This document shows, piece after piece, positions 36,208-47,819 of a DNA stretch of 64,000 nucleotides. The notes beneath the pieces were generated by a model, which was not told the DNA's origin, searched no databases, and saw only the letters and a program-made list of their open reading frames with translations. The stretch covers positions 1-64,000 of the forward strand of contig ML769705.1 of assembly GCA_009733575.1 (NCBI GenBank), written 5' to 3'. The number at the start of each line of letters is the position of its first letter. Position 1 is the stretch's first letter. Position numbers and translations under genes: made by a program. Source of the DNA: Gymnopus androsaceus JB14 (taxonomy: Eukaryota > Basidiomycota > Agaricomycetes > Agaricales > Omphalotaceae).

Positions 36208-36967
36208 AGTAGCCCGACAACCACTCCAACCACCACTTCAACTACCGCGACCTCTACATCAGCTACAAGCACCCAGTAAGTGCTTATTTGAAAAGTGTGG
36301 CTCGCCTGACCCACCATCTAGCTCTTCTTCTTCTTCATCGACACTCACGTCGTCATCTTCAACGGCTACTTCACATTCAAGCACATCCTCTCTGAGCTCT
36401 TCCAGCCTCAGCTCTACTTCCCCGATTACCTCTTATACACCATCATCTACGGTCACTTCCTCTGCATTGGCTTCAGTCTTCACATCAACCTCAGATGGTG
36501 TTAGGGAGACGATTACTGCCTTCGTGACACCATCGGCATCTCCGAGCCCTAGTCAAAGCCCCAGCAGCTCCAGTGGATTCTTGAGCAATACGCCCCTTGA
36601 AGGCTTCGTTTTTGCTTTGTGTGGGATTGCTGGGATTGTCATCATCTTCGTTGTTGCTGCATTTTTCCTTCGCTGTTCTCGAAGGAGGAGAATGCTAAAC
36701 GAGGCTTTGTTGTTCGAACCTACCACGACCCATGGCTACTCTGACGATATGGAGCGGGGCTTGACTGAAAAGCCGAATAGCTTTAACTCCGTCGGAAGCA
36801 CTGGTAGCGGAGGTGGTCCGTCTCGTGCTCACACAGGACCTCCTGTCCCTGGGGGTTACCACAGTCAACAGGCAGCTTATGGCTATGAGCGCGAGTATCC
36901 CACTCATGCACCTCGATCCCAAAGGGATGCTTGGTACTGTTCCTTCTCAATATGCCGCTGTTCTTGA
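36208..36967 (+). CDS. Ser/Thr-rich single-pass membrane protein, captured gene fragment
   Basis: The 5' exon (about 36213-36272, SPTTTPTTTSTTATSTSAT) and main exon (from about 36320) surround a short intron. A long Ser/Thr-rich, presumably O-glycosylated ectodomain is followed by one membrane segment (FVFALCGIAGIVIIFVVAAFFL, 36606-36671), a basic stop-transfer (RCSRRRR) and a cytoplasmic tail rich in Gly/Tyr. This layout is typical of Mid2/WSC-like fungal cell-surface proteins. It lies inside the KDZ element on the opposite strand to its genes. The first coding exon is unclear (a plausible one covers 35918-36100), and the 3' end may be shifted near 36945. Confidence 0.55.
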
Positions 36968-37049
36968 CGAGCTCATTAACTCTGTTCCATTCCGATGGCT
37001 CTCTGGGTTTGCTATAAGTATGAATATCAGATTCGCTGGTTGATATCTT

Positions 37050-38150
37050 TTTGCTAAGCAGCGCGTTAGAAGGAGTATGGAGCAAAGATGACTGCTACAT
37101 AAGTACAGGAGGAGGAGCTTCATAAACGGGCACGTCGGCAGATGGGTTTGAGTTTGTTCTCTACTCTTGAAGAACTAGGATTACGCACTTGAACGTTATT
37201 CAATATATTATTTTCTTTGTCTATCAACTAGTGAACATTAATTTGAGCTTGTGAGTCGATAATGCATGAATTTGAGTGAATGGATTATGAGCGGAAGACC
37301 TTCGGAAGGCGATCCGAGATCCGCGGATAGGTGAGCTCAATGTTCAAAACATCGAGCATACTCGATGTATCAATATCTTGGCAATAAAAAATAGACAGTC
37401 GTGCTCTAGTGAATGTATACTACTTGTGTATGTAGTTTTATATGTGAAATCTAACATGTACCATACACAACTGTTCTTTGGAACTCGAATAAGATCGACC
37501 TGTAATTTCTACCCAACTTAAATATTTTTTTGTGTAACTAAAATAAAGTATGGGCTTACTCGAAAGATATATCAAGGTATAGCTGACATACCGAGCTCTT
37601 TTGTCCAGATACATATCCCTGCAATGGGAAATGGGTCCGACACCTCGATTTCTTCGAAAAGTGAAGGCATTTTCTCATTGAAATTCAATGTGTAGAGTCA
37701 TTTTGGGGTGGGATTACTTGTTAAACTGCTATTAGCTGCCTAAACGCTTCCTATATGCAGTCGTGTATACTGCTGCAACACTTGCTACGATGCGTGCACG
37801 AATTTGAACAAGTTTGAGTAGTCTGGCTTGATGAAAAGGTCAATTAAATAATCTAAGTATCTCCTACGGTGCAATACGCAAATATACACCGAATTGACTT
37901 ACTCCGCCTGTGCCAAATAAATTTGCAGTGCCAGGAAGCTAAAAGGCGGGCCCTCAGGCAGTAAAGTACGGGCAAGCTGAGTTAAGCGCCCATCGGGTGC
38001 CTGTACGCGCGCGCGCGCCAGCAATAACTTGGCATCGCTCCCGAGTCCTCAGACTCCTTACCTTCTCGCAGGATTCTTTGGTTGGCTTTGGATTATATCA
38101 CTTAAATGTTTGTACATTGGGCATAGGAATAAGGAATATATTTGCAGTCT
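37050..38150. other. Gene-free interior of the KDZ element
   Basis: AT-rich sequence between the captured gene and the small accessory gene. It has a short CG dinucleotide run (about 38007-38018) and no supported gene. Confidence 0.5.
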
Positions 38151-38168
38151 GGAAATCACGCTCAGGAG

Positions 38169-38671
38169 TCAGAGCTGCTCGTCATCTGAGCTGACCTCCA
38201 CCCATTCCGAAGTTCTCTGTTTGCACGCCTCTCTCATCCCTGCCTCTAATTCCTTTAGCCTAGCTACGGCTCTGTCATGAGCCTGTATACGAATCCATGC
38301 TTCCGCATCACTGGTCAATGGCTGAGATCCAAGGAGCTGTAGGGCCCGGTTACGCATCTCTGTGCTATATATGAGATAGAATTATTGTTAGTGAACTAGC
38401 AGAAAGGTTTGGTTTATCCTTACTAGTAGCGTTGTTCAAGAGGTTTGAGCTGACGGTCATACTCCAACTTGACCTCTATGCGTTTCTCTACTAACATCTT
38501 CACCATCATCTCCTTTTCTTCATCGGTAAGGTCTGTGTGGCCTGAGGTATAGTCACGGGCTTGCAATTGCATGTCTGCAAGGTCAAGGTCATGGCATAGG
38601 TGGTCTTTGTTGTTTCGAGGATGAAGAGGATTGCGCGCCATTGGAGGTATGGTACTTTCATCAATTTTCAT
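38169..38671 (-). CDS. Small KDZ element protein, 147 aa
   Basis: Exons 38671-38424 and 38364-38169 join in frame; an alternative start is ATG 38641. It is charged and helical (DLTDEEKEMMVKMLVEKRIE, DRAVARLKELEAGMREAC) with an acidic end (EVSSDDEQL). No domain is recognised. It follows the transposase stop by 130 bp on the same strand. Confidence 0.65.
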
Positions 38672-38800
38672 TGAAAATTTGTTGCATCAACTTTCTGATG
38701 CGACCTCCGCACAACGCAGCAAGTTTTTGATAGAAATATTAGATACAAATGATATTTCACTAAGTACTTGCATCGAAGGGAGAACTACCTACATATATAC

Positions 38801-41800
38801 CTACTGTAAAGATATATTGGCCATGAAATCCAGTACGTTGTCCATCTCCTCGGTGAATTCATCATCATCCTCATCATCGCCAACGTCAGATCCGGGGTCA
38901 GTGGTCTGAGGCGGTGGGAATGCAGTGCTGTGTTGCATGTTGGAGGTACCCTTCCTTGTTCCTGGGGTGCGCTCGCCGGAAAAACCTTCCAACTGATAAG
39001 TTTGATTGATGCGAGCGAGCAACAAGCTGTTCACTGCTTGGCGGCGGCGGATGTAATCTGTGACAGGACCAAGTATTGGGGAATCCACGAGCTGTGCAAG
39101 AACAGTCTCAAAATGCTTGTCCTCGTCTACAATTGAGGTGTGAAGCCGCCGAATCTCGACATTACAACGTATGATCTCTTCACGAGCACGGGCAATACGG
39201 TGGCGTTGTTTCATGAGGGTTCGGTTTACGGGTTTCGCCCATGGCTGGTCAAATACGCTATGCCGAGTGTCTTGGAGAATGTTAAACTGGTCAAGGAAAG
39301 TGTAATGAGACACTTTGGACCAGTCAAGCGTATCACGGGGAGGGTTGAGTCCCACTGCAGCAGTGTTGTAGGCTTTGACTGCATTCTTGATAGCCTTTGA
39401 ACGGCGCTGGAGAGCGTTTGATATATGTGTTCGCATCTTATATCCTGTAGAATTGATCAGTATACTGCTCGAGGTGGTTCACAAACACACACCGGTATTC
39501 GAGAGGTTCATCTTGTGAAGCTCAAACAACCGCTGGACAACCAGCTTATGCAGGCGCTCTAATGCTTTACGATACTTGCGCGTATTGATATACTCTACAG
39601 CCTGCATGTACTCGGGATCACTTGGCTCCCAGCGACGAGAGATACCCATGGCCATCTCCATCTGCGTCAACTCGAAGAGAACTTGGGAAGACTGTTCGGA
39701 TAGAAAACGGCGCCTGGTTTCAGCTTTGCGGGTTTCTGAGAGATTGGAGGTATAGGAAGTAGCATCGCTCATAAATTGGTAGTCTTCAGGGATGTGAAGG
39801 CGGAAATTAGTGCTGGCATTCTCATACGACGTGCTACATGGAGAGCATCAGTATAACTGAAGCGCATCAGCATGTCAGGAACTTACTTGATATCGCGATA
39901 CTTTCGAAGCAAGTCTACATATGCAATCGCATGGAGATCTTCCTCTGTCTCCTTGCCCAATGTTGCCAGATGACGTGTCTCATCCGCAAGGTAGGTTTCG
40001 AGGTCCTCCTCAGTGATGTTTAGGGCGTGAAGATCAGCTTCAAATGAAGGGGCTTCGTTGTCCAAAATTTCAAGCGCTTGGAGGTAGTTGTTGTGCAACA
40101 TGGTAGCTAGGTTCTGATATTTGTCACGATCCCATTGTTGTAAGAAAAGATCGATGAATACACGCCGACGATAGGAGCTCATGTATCGCGTGATGGCGCC
40201 AAGTTGATTTGATGATGAGAAGAGGCGTTCAAGTGTCTCGAGATCTTCCAGACCCATGCCAACAATGTTCAACGGGTGGAAGAGTTGTTGGCATAGAGCA
40301 CAGTGTGAGTAGCCATGGAAGGCGTTCACGCACGTCCTGCAGCCCTTCTCCTCAAACTCTGGGCCTAGTGAGCTGTTGCGGATAGTTGAGCTAAAACTGC
40401 ATCCTATGTCGTATCCAAACATCCATCGCGGACCAAAGACCTTGAGAGCCTTGGCTACCATCGCAAGGGGGTACTTTGCACTGTAAAGGTCTCATTGTTA
40501 GTGAATAAAATCATGGCAAAAGACAGGAAGACATACAGCTCGCCGCTACGTATCATATCCACCACCCAGAGGACAAATCCATGACGGCAGGCAGTAGCGA
40601 AGTAGCCGGACTCCCGGAAGGCGCTCCACATCTTCTTCAGCGAGTCATGGGCAGCAGCCTTCCAGTTCTTCGTACATTCCGGAAGTTCAGTGTCAGGAGC
40701 ACCATCGGTAGGATCACCATGTACCTCGTCTATCCAATCTCCTTCAAACTCTTCCTCTTCCTCTCCATCGTCAACAGCGTTCTTGGACAGAGGTCGCGAC
40801 TTAACTTCATCGGCAAATGTATTGACGTACTCCTCGGTGAGGTAGTAGTCACTCTCACCAAACACGCGCGTGTCCGAAACCTCACGCTTACCGACCCCAT
40901 TCATGCGCTTTAAGGAGTTGTTGCCGTCAGCCACAAACATGCGTGTGAACATGAGGGGTGGTTCGTCTTCAAGCTGAAGAGGGATTAGGGTCAAGGAAAC
41001 TAAGAAAACAACGATACTCACTTCGTAGTTACAGGGAGGACAGCTATGAAGAACGCGATAGTCCGGTGTGTTGTGACCGAGCTCCTTTGCTACTTGGGCA
41101 TTAACTTTGCGGAGAATGGCAAGATATATATCAAAAGTGTCGGAGAGTGCAGTGCGATGGCCACGACGGTAGGGTATCTAGAAGTATGTTAGATTTTGCT
41201 GAGTAAAGGAAACGGTGTTACGCACCGAATAAAGGTGACATACGGTCTTGGCAAAAGCCTCAACACTGAGGTTGGGCTTGAAGAGACGAAGAGTATAGAA
41301 GAGTTCAAGTGTGCGGAGGGAAACGGCGAACGAAGGCGATACAGGTGATGCAGGAAGATATCCCGCTCGAACAAGGGCTATTGCGGCTTTAGTATCGCTG
41401 TCTCGATGTATAGTGACCTCGCGGGTGAGGTTATGAATGTCCACAACGTTAATGGAGAACTCCCAGCCATTCGATTCTTCGGGGAAGGAAGTCGGAGACT
41501 GTGGGGTACTATATTTCCACCTAATGAATTCATCAACAAGTTCATCGATGAGTTCACCCCAAGCATCATTGAATCGACGGAGGCGTTCCTTCCAGGTGGG
41601 TCCTTTGTACTTGCGTTGGCCGCGCCATCTCTTGAACCCTATCACATCGCGAATGTCGACAATGATGTTCTGCGAGGCAGTTGTGGTTTCTGCATCACTG
41701 TCGTTATCGTCGGGCCCTGCACCGATGTCAAGATTGAAACTGACACCATCAACTTCCATTGGGGTGTCCATGCTATTGCCGGTTGAACTGCAAGAAATGT

Positions 41801-42040
41801 CTTCTAACGCATTCTGCAACTCAGTGCTAAGGCCTTTTCGAATTATTCATTAGAATCAGTAAGATAGTATCCTAATGATTACGCACCTTGAGCAGCCTGC
41901 ATCCTCAATGATGCAGCTTCTTGACGCATCTTAACTAAGGCCCGAGTACCAGGTGTGCCAGATTTCCCTAACTCCTTCCCAAACCTGCCAGCGCCGGTGG
42001 AGGTATGTACAAGGCGCCGTGAACTCTTTTTTTTACTCAT
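38801..42040 (-). CDS. KDZ transposase with CxC1-like N-terminal domain
   Basis: Seven exons close exactly: 42040-41887, 41833-41226, 41177-41022, 40973-40537, 40480-39887, 39833-39493 and 39444-38801; 977 residues. The N-terminal part matches KDZ-associated CxC domains (DVIGFKRWRGQRKYKG, VDIHNLTREVTIHR, PVSPSFAVSLRTLELF, and the cysteines of HSCPPCNYE). The DDE core shows DGNNSLKR, GYDIGCSF, CVNAFHGYSHCALCQ, GMGLEDLETLERLFSSSN and RYMSSYRRRVFIDLFLQQWD, hallmarks of the KDZ superfamily described in fungi. A basic, helical C-terminal region and an acidic tail follow. No damaged codon was found, so the enzyme is probably functional. Confidence 0.93.
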
Positions 42041-42344
42041 GGACAGGTACTTGGGTTTGAACAGATGGAGACTAGGTAGAGGCTAGGTCGTGCAAGAAAA
42101 AAATGAATTTGGCGTAACGACTGAGTAACGAAGATATGTTATAAGTTCGGGAGGAATATTTTTGAAGCGTTGAAGGAGTCAAGACTATGGAATTTTACAC
42201 CGCGCACTATCTATGGGCACTACGGCGTAGTCCCAGAGTGCCTTCAATGTTGGGGAGGTGGAAATCGTTGTGAACTGGGAGGTCGACGTCGGGACGATGA
42301 GCAGATATGATGGGACCTGACAGCAACGAGCACTTGGCGATGAC

Positions 42345-42571
42345 GCGATGTGTGATGAAGACTTCCGGAACTGACATGCATTTCCCGTTGGATCCGGAGG
42401 CTTATCTGAGCGGTCTAGAGGCTCTGAGGGCCTTTTCCTAAATGATAATTATTAGGATTATTGGTAGAATTATTGGCAGTATCGAGAAAGCTGCGTTTCA
42501 AGGGTTACTAACCTGGCAACAGGGCCCATCATTCCAGGTTTGTTAATCATCGTTATCTAGATGTCGAGGTG
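42345..42571 (-). repeat. Right terminal inverted repeat of the KDZ element
   Basis: Inverse of 32441-32690; similarity is highest over the outer 180 bp and fades inward. It contains the same ATG-led coding-like stretch and intron-like segment, here facing the transposase gene whose start lies at 42040. Confidence 0.85.
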
Positions 42572-43450
42572 CCTTCTCATTAGACGGTGGCCTTTGACCT
42601 TCGGAATCACGACTACATTACAAGAAATCTATATCGAGACCCTATCCTCCGTCCCTCGTTGGATTTTACCTGAAGCTCATGATTTAAGGCGCGAACAACT
42701 TTCAAAGTTAAACATATCAGACTTGTCCCCAATTGATATTGATGGTGAACCTGTCCGAAGAAATAAGATTTATTTAATCAACAAAATACTTGATATGTGT
42801 TCCGCTCATCTTTCTAATGCACCTCCCGGATATGACTTATATCCATCCATTTGCTCATTGTATCAATCATGTTTTGGGAGCATTATCTATCGTTCACTTA
42901 TCAAGTCTATCCCCGCTGAACCCCCCACCGAACGAGAATCCATCGTATACACTCATTCCCAATTCATTCCGTCTATCAAGCAGGCCTTGACATCTTGCTC
43001 CTCTATTGATATCAAACATCTCTCCACCGCCGTTTCAGTGAAAGCTGGCATTAAAAAGGGCTCACCCGTTTATCGCGTGAAAAATCCGAAAATGGAATCA
43101 TTTTGAGCAATCATTGCGTCTACATGCCATTTTCTCGTACTATTCTGCAAAATAACTTCCAGGTCATGATGTACGAATGCATGGCAAGAGGATGTGATCA
43201 TCTTCATGATGCAGCTTCATTCTGGAAGGCACTTATGGACGGTGCTACTTGTGATTTACGATGGGATGAAAATGCGGGGATGCTTACATGGCGCGACGGT
43301 CTGGATTTAGCAGTACCATCAACGAGGCTTTGCAAGCTTGTTTACAATAACTATTCCATGGTGAGCACCGCGGTTCTTACATTTGCTTCGATTTCTCATA
43401 TGGTGTATAGATTATTATTCGTCTCTTTTAATACACATATATATTCGTAG
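42572..43450 (+). pseudogene. Host gene interrupted by the KDZ insertion
   Basis: An open frame runs from the right element border (LLIRRWPLTFGITTTLQEIY) to 43106, then continues in another frame (about 43103-43380) as FQVMMYECMARGCDHLHDAASFW and ATCDLRWDENAGMLTWRDGL. The change may be an intron or a frameshift. Across the element, the same frame continues to the left in 32385-32432 (SASGFFSSTPILL). I do not recognise the protein. The KDZ insertion separates its 5' end from the rest. Confidence 0.5.
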
Positions 43451-44270
43451 ACTATTTGCGATAGGCCGACCTTTATTTATTTCTACTGATTGTGCAGTAA
43501 ATCAAATTTCAGTTTATTTCTTGCTCTCAAACGTTTCGTGTTTGTATTCACAATATTTCACGGGTACGCGCTTCAACCAATGTTGTGTATAATCGTTGTT
43601 CCTGACATTGGGCCTGTCGGGGATTGCCACTATAGTGGCGCTAAGGATTTTTAAGGAACCCCGCAAGCTCTTTTTCACCTTGCGATGCACGGGGATCAGA
43701 CGCAACAATCGGCAGCAAGTGGCTTTTGGTACTTACCGCCGGTTTCCAGATATTCACCGGTTTCGAACTGTCAGACTTACTCGGACAGGCAAGTACACCC
43801 CAGCTATCTGTAACCGGGAGCTAGGTCGTAATTAAGACGCATGATATATACTGACTATGGATATGGATAAGGTTCGGGTTCGATGACGGGAAGGAAGCTA
43901 GTGCTAAGGCAGGTAGACACGGAAGACTCGCAGAGGTGAGATCACTTCATTGTTCACCTCCTATCTCACTACCGACTCGGACGGTTCCACTGATTCTGTA
44001 TCTTGATGGCAGTCGAACGAGTGCGGGAGTACAGACGGGCTGTCGCAACCAGATAGTATTGTCGTTGGAGTACAAAGTTCTACAGCTTTGCGGCGTATAT
44101 CTGCTCGGATAATTTATTGACGGAAATCTTGATTTTTGATTCTTTAATTTCCTTCAAGTTCCGACGTTTGAATCAAACTTTGAATACAGCATGTGGAGAT
44201 GGGAGAACGCGCATCTGAGAACCTTATGTAGAAGATCAGAACTGTTATTGCCTCCTCTTCGTTACTACTC
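43451..44270. other. Intergenic stretch
   Basis: No supported gene or repeat was recognised. Confidence 0.45.
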
Positions 44271-44342
44271 ATGTCTGGGCCAAACCACAGAGTAATCCGA
44301 AAAACACTCTCCGCCCTCCAGGCTCAAGACCACCTTCGCCAG

Positions 44343-46072
44343 AACTAGACAGCTCATCGGCACCGGTAAAAAACGAGTTATAATCGTCGGCGGCACAATT
44401 CTCCTCTTTGTTCTACTCGTTCATGCAAGTTACTTCGCGTCAAGTTCGCCACAATGTCGCCTACTACTGGAACTGGAACTCGGAAGAGTCTGGTGCTACA
44501 ACACCCAAAACTTCGAAACTACCATTTGGGCCTCCTACATACGAAAAGCTGAAGAAATGGGAGGATGACCTTCCTCAACATAATTTGGACTTGCCATACC
44601 CAGAAGGACGCACGGGACGTTATGTGAAGTTTCAGGAACCAGATTAGAATGTTGGGGTGGAATAATGTGTTCAATGAGCTGTACGTTGTCGTGCACTTAT
44701 TCGTCCTAGTCTTAATCCAATCCTACATAGCCTGATGAACGCCCATCTTGCATACGAATCCAAGCGCGCGTATGTTTTCCAGGATTATGGTCAGTCATCT
44801 TATCTGATTCGTTATCGGTATCCTTTACTCACTTACTCTCGCAGTTTGGAAATGGGTCAGTCATCTTATCTCGGAGTTTTTCGTGACTATCCTTTGCTCA
44901 CTTTCGAGCATCTTCAGGACTATTACGCGTGGCCCCCGGAAGAGTTTTTGGAGAACCCTCCTCATACTCCTCTCAACGCCATAATCTCGGGACCTACAGC
45001 TGGAGGTCTTTGGGATCCTGGTGACGACGCTCCTCGCTCTATCAGTGAAAAATGGTTCGATGTGGTATGCCCCGAACAAGAGCGCCGGATCATCAATACA
45101 CGCGAAGTCAAGCCCGCTGTCCAGTGGTCGCCGGGTGACGAGATTTTCGAAGCCTGGCGCAAGGTCCTTGCAGATGCACCGGAGCGATGCGTCGAAATTA
45201 TCGGAGCGGAAGAAGATGGCTTCTCCCAAACCTTTGACCTTTGGTTGTGGGGCTCGGATCGTATTCTGCCTCTTTGGGAATCATTCTCTAAATCTCCCAC
45301 TTCTCGTCTCCTCGCTACCTCCCCTATAGTGAACAGTGCTGTCGATAGAAACGAGTATCTGTTTTTCCCTCATGGGCCTCTTCCTTCTCATCCAGCTTCT
45401 GTCAACCCTTACGACCGCATGCTTGCGATGCATATAAGGCGAGGTGACTACAAGGACGCATGTAAAGGCCTCGCCGACTGGAACTCGACGTTCTACAGGT
45501 ATCAATTGAAGCTACGTTCTCTTGAATCTATACTCACACATGTTCTATAGCTGGAACCTTTTAAAGTTCCTTCCCGACCATTTCGAAGCTGGACCCGGTG
45601 GTGGATGGGGATGGAACACGCCAGAAAATAATGAACTATACATGAAACATTGTCTACCGACATTCGACTTTATCGTGCAAAAGGTAAAGGATTCCAAGAA
45701 TGACTATATTAGAGAAGGGTTGGGCAAAGGAGAGCATGTACAACGCACCCTCGACGTTCTTTACTTGCTTACCAATGATGAGAGTGATTGGTTGGATCAA
45801 TTGAAAGACGCGTTGAGGCAGGATGGGTGGAATACAATTCGGACAAGCCGTGATCTTACGCTTGATCAAGAGCAGACCGATGTCAATATGGCCGTCGATA
45901 TGGATATTGCGAGACGAGCAGCGGTATTTATTGGTAATGGGGTAAGTGAAATTCGGCGGCTTTCGCAAGTTTTCAAAGCTTACTTGCATTTCAGTGGTCG
46001 TCTTTCACAAGTAATATCGTTCACAGACGGTTAGCGGATGGAAAAGAACCGATTAGTATTCGGTTCTACTAG
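44343..46072 (+). pseudogene. Putative O-fucosyltransferase-like glycosyltransferase, frameshifted
   Basis: The 5' part encodes a signal-anchor (RVIIVGGTILLFVLLVHASYF, about 44374-44436). After a frame change it continues YYWNWNSEE and GRTGRYVKFQ; another 1-nt break at about 44636 is needed to reach NQIRMLGWNNVFNE. From 44735 on, introns fit: 44790-44844, 44856-44917, 45499-45550 and 45942-45994. The catalytic region has MHIRRGDYKDAC (about 45429), typical of the GDP-fucose O-fucosyltransferase fold, then DLTLDQEQTDVNMAVDMDIARRA and FIGNGWSSFTSNIVHRR, ending at TAG 46072. The protein would be a Golgi type II enzyme. Two 1-nt breaks suggest recent inactivation or assembly errors. Confidence 0.65.
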
Positions 46073-46174
46073 TAAAGTACTATTTTACTTCTTAATGCTA
46101 AGGATGCTTTATCAAATTGTCCGAGAGGTGCTTAGAGGAAACTGGAGCGGAAAGAAATGAGATAGGAATTATGC

Positions 46175-47816
46175 GGGCATAGCACTTTTAGCGTAACCCT
46201 AGTGGCGTAACCCCGGCGTACCCAGTAGCGTCACCCTGGCGTCACCTTGGCGTGACCCCCGCGGCACCCTAGCGTAGACGAAATGATATCTCAAGTGTAC
46301 GCTGGGGTGCCGTCTGGATGTGATTTAGATGTAACTTCCAACATCATTGCCGTCAATGTCCTTCACATTATATTTGGTCCCACTGATCCTTGCAGTTCAT
46401 CATGCACATGGTTAGTGAATTGTTAGGACCCGGATTTGCAATCAGTAATGGCATTGATTTGATGAGGTTGAAGTACAGTAACTGTTGTAAATGGCGCTTT
46501 GACCGGTGCATCAATTATGCCGATGCAATGCGGTACTTACACTTCCAAGCATGATTACTCACAGCTCCGAGTCACCCCCAATTATCCATGACAGTAACAT
46601 GAGTATAAATAATAAGTAAGTAAGGAGGTAAATTAAGGAAATATAAGTAGAGGAAATCCGGAATGAGACAAGTTGTGACAAGACCTTCATATATGCGAGT
46701 AAATGTTGGTCCTTCGTGGTCCGAGGTTTGAGGGATGGAACAAAGCGAGCAGGATGTTGGCGGAGGTCAGGGTAAGGATGAAATCCTTACATGAATAATG
46801 GTTGGTGGGTGAATGGTCTTATTGTTGAGTTGCCAATTTCCCCCATGATGCTGAGGACTTGTAAAAGTTGAAGTTTTAGATCTGGCACTGCTAAGTACTC
46901 TATTGTAGTACTCTAGACAATGGATAAGAGATAAATGATACTTATTGAAATATAAGAAAGATACAACAAAATGAATGCCATGAACTACTACAGGGTTTAC
47001 ATTTTTGAATAATACTCAATGGTGACTTTCGTTGTCCTCATTACTATTAAATTTAGCGTCACCCCGGCGTCTCTTTATCAAGATTGGCGTGCACTTTTAT
47101 TACATTTAGCGTCACTCAAGCGTTATTTTTATTGAATTTACCATCACCCAAGTGTAACTTTCGCTAAATTTAGCGTAACCCAGACACTAGTTTTATTACA
47201 TTTTGCGTCACTCAAGCGTAAACTTTGCTAAATTTAGCGTAACCCAGGCGCTACTTATATTACACTAGCGTTAACTTTGTTGAATTTTGCGTGACCCAAG
47301 CGTAGCTTTTGTTAAATCTGGCGTCACCCCAGCGTGGATTTTATTAAATTCAAAATCACTTCAGCATAACTTCTCATTGATTTAGTACCACCGTACTTGG
47401 CTACAATTATTAGATACTGTATTACTTAACTAATTTACGGTTTACCAACACAGCAAAGTGTACTGAGCTATCGGAGTCCAGCTAATTGCATGATTTGCAT
47501 CCAATTATCCAAAAGTTATTCCGAGTCTTCCGAGTCACGAAGCTTCCAAGAAATTATTGCAGTAAGTATGTACATCATGATAACAGTCTTGTCACTCGAA
47601 CTTCCACCTAATGAGTAGTGATAAATACTTATTCAAGAAATATGGAAAAGTTCGTTGTCTTGAAGTGAGCACATAGATGAGTGTTGCATGCAGGTTGTTA
47701 AATACCTATTTAAGGTTGACGCCAGGGTGACGCTAAATATTTAGCGTCACCCTAGCATCACCTGGCGTCACCTGGCGTAACGGTTACGCTAGGGTTACGC
47801 TAAAAGCTATAGGCCC
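46175..47816. mobile_element. Mutator-like nonautonomous element, 1.6 kb
   Basis: It is flanked by the 9-bp direct repeat GAATTATGC (46166-46174, 47817-47825). The terminal inverted repeats are GGGCATAGCACTTTTAGCG on the left and GGGCCTATAGCTTTTAGCG on the right, both continuing TAACCCTAG. Dozens of GCGTNACCC units in both orientations fill the ends (46190-46310, 47700-47795) and an inner block (47050-47350). No coding sequence. A 9-bp duplication fits Mutator-like enzymes. Confidence 0.8.
47050..47350. repeat. Iterated GCGTNACCC array
   Basis: About ten loosely spaced units of the type TTTAGCGTNACCCNNGCG, each separated by AT-rich spacers such as TTTTATTACA. It is internal to the Mutator-like element and probably binds a transposase or arose by unit amplification. 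Confidence 0.7.
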
Positions 47817-47819
47817 GAA

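Larger units (their letters stand above)
32441..42571 (-). mobile_element. Complete KDZ-family DNA transposon, 10.1 kb
   Basis: Terminal inverted repeats begin CACCTCGACATCTAGATAAC at 32441 and end with the complement at 42571. An exact 8-bp duplication CCTTCTCA flanks it, the length known for KDZ/Zisupton transposons. Genes on the minus strand, from right to left, are the KDZ transposase (42040-38801), a 147-residue protein (38671-38169), a 334-residue protein (35726-34537) and a 464-residue protein (34405-32852). A Ser/Thr-rich membrane protein gene (about 36208-36967) lies on the plus strand between them. All four minus-strand genes splice cleanly, so the copy is recent and possibly autonomous. 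Confidence 0.92.
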
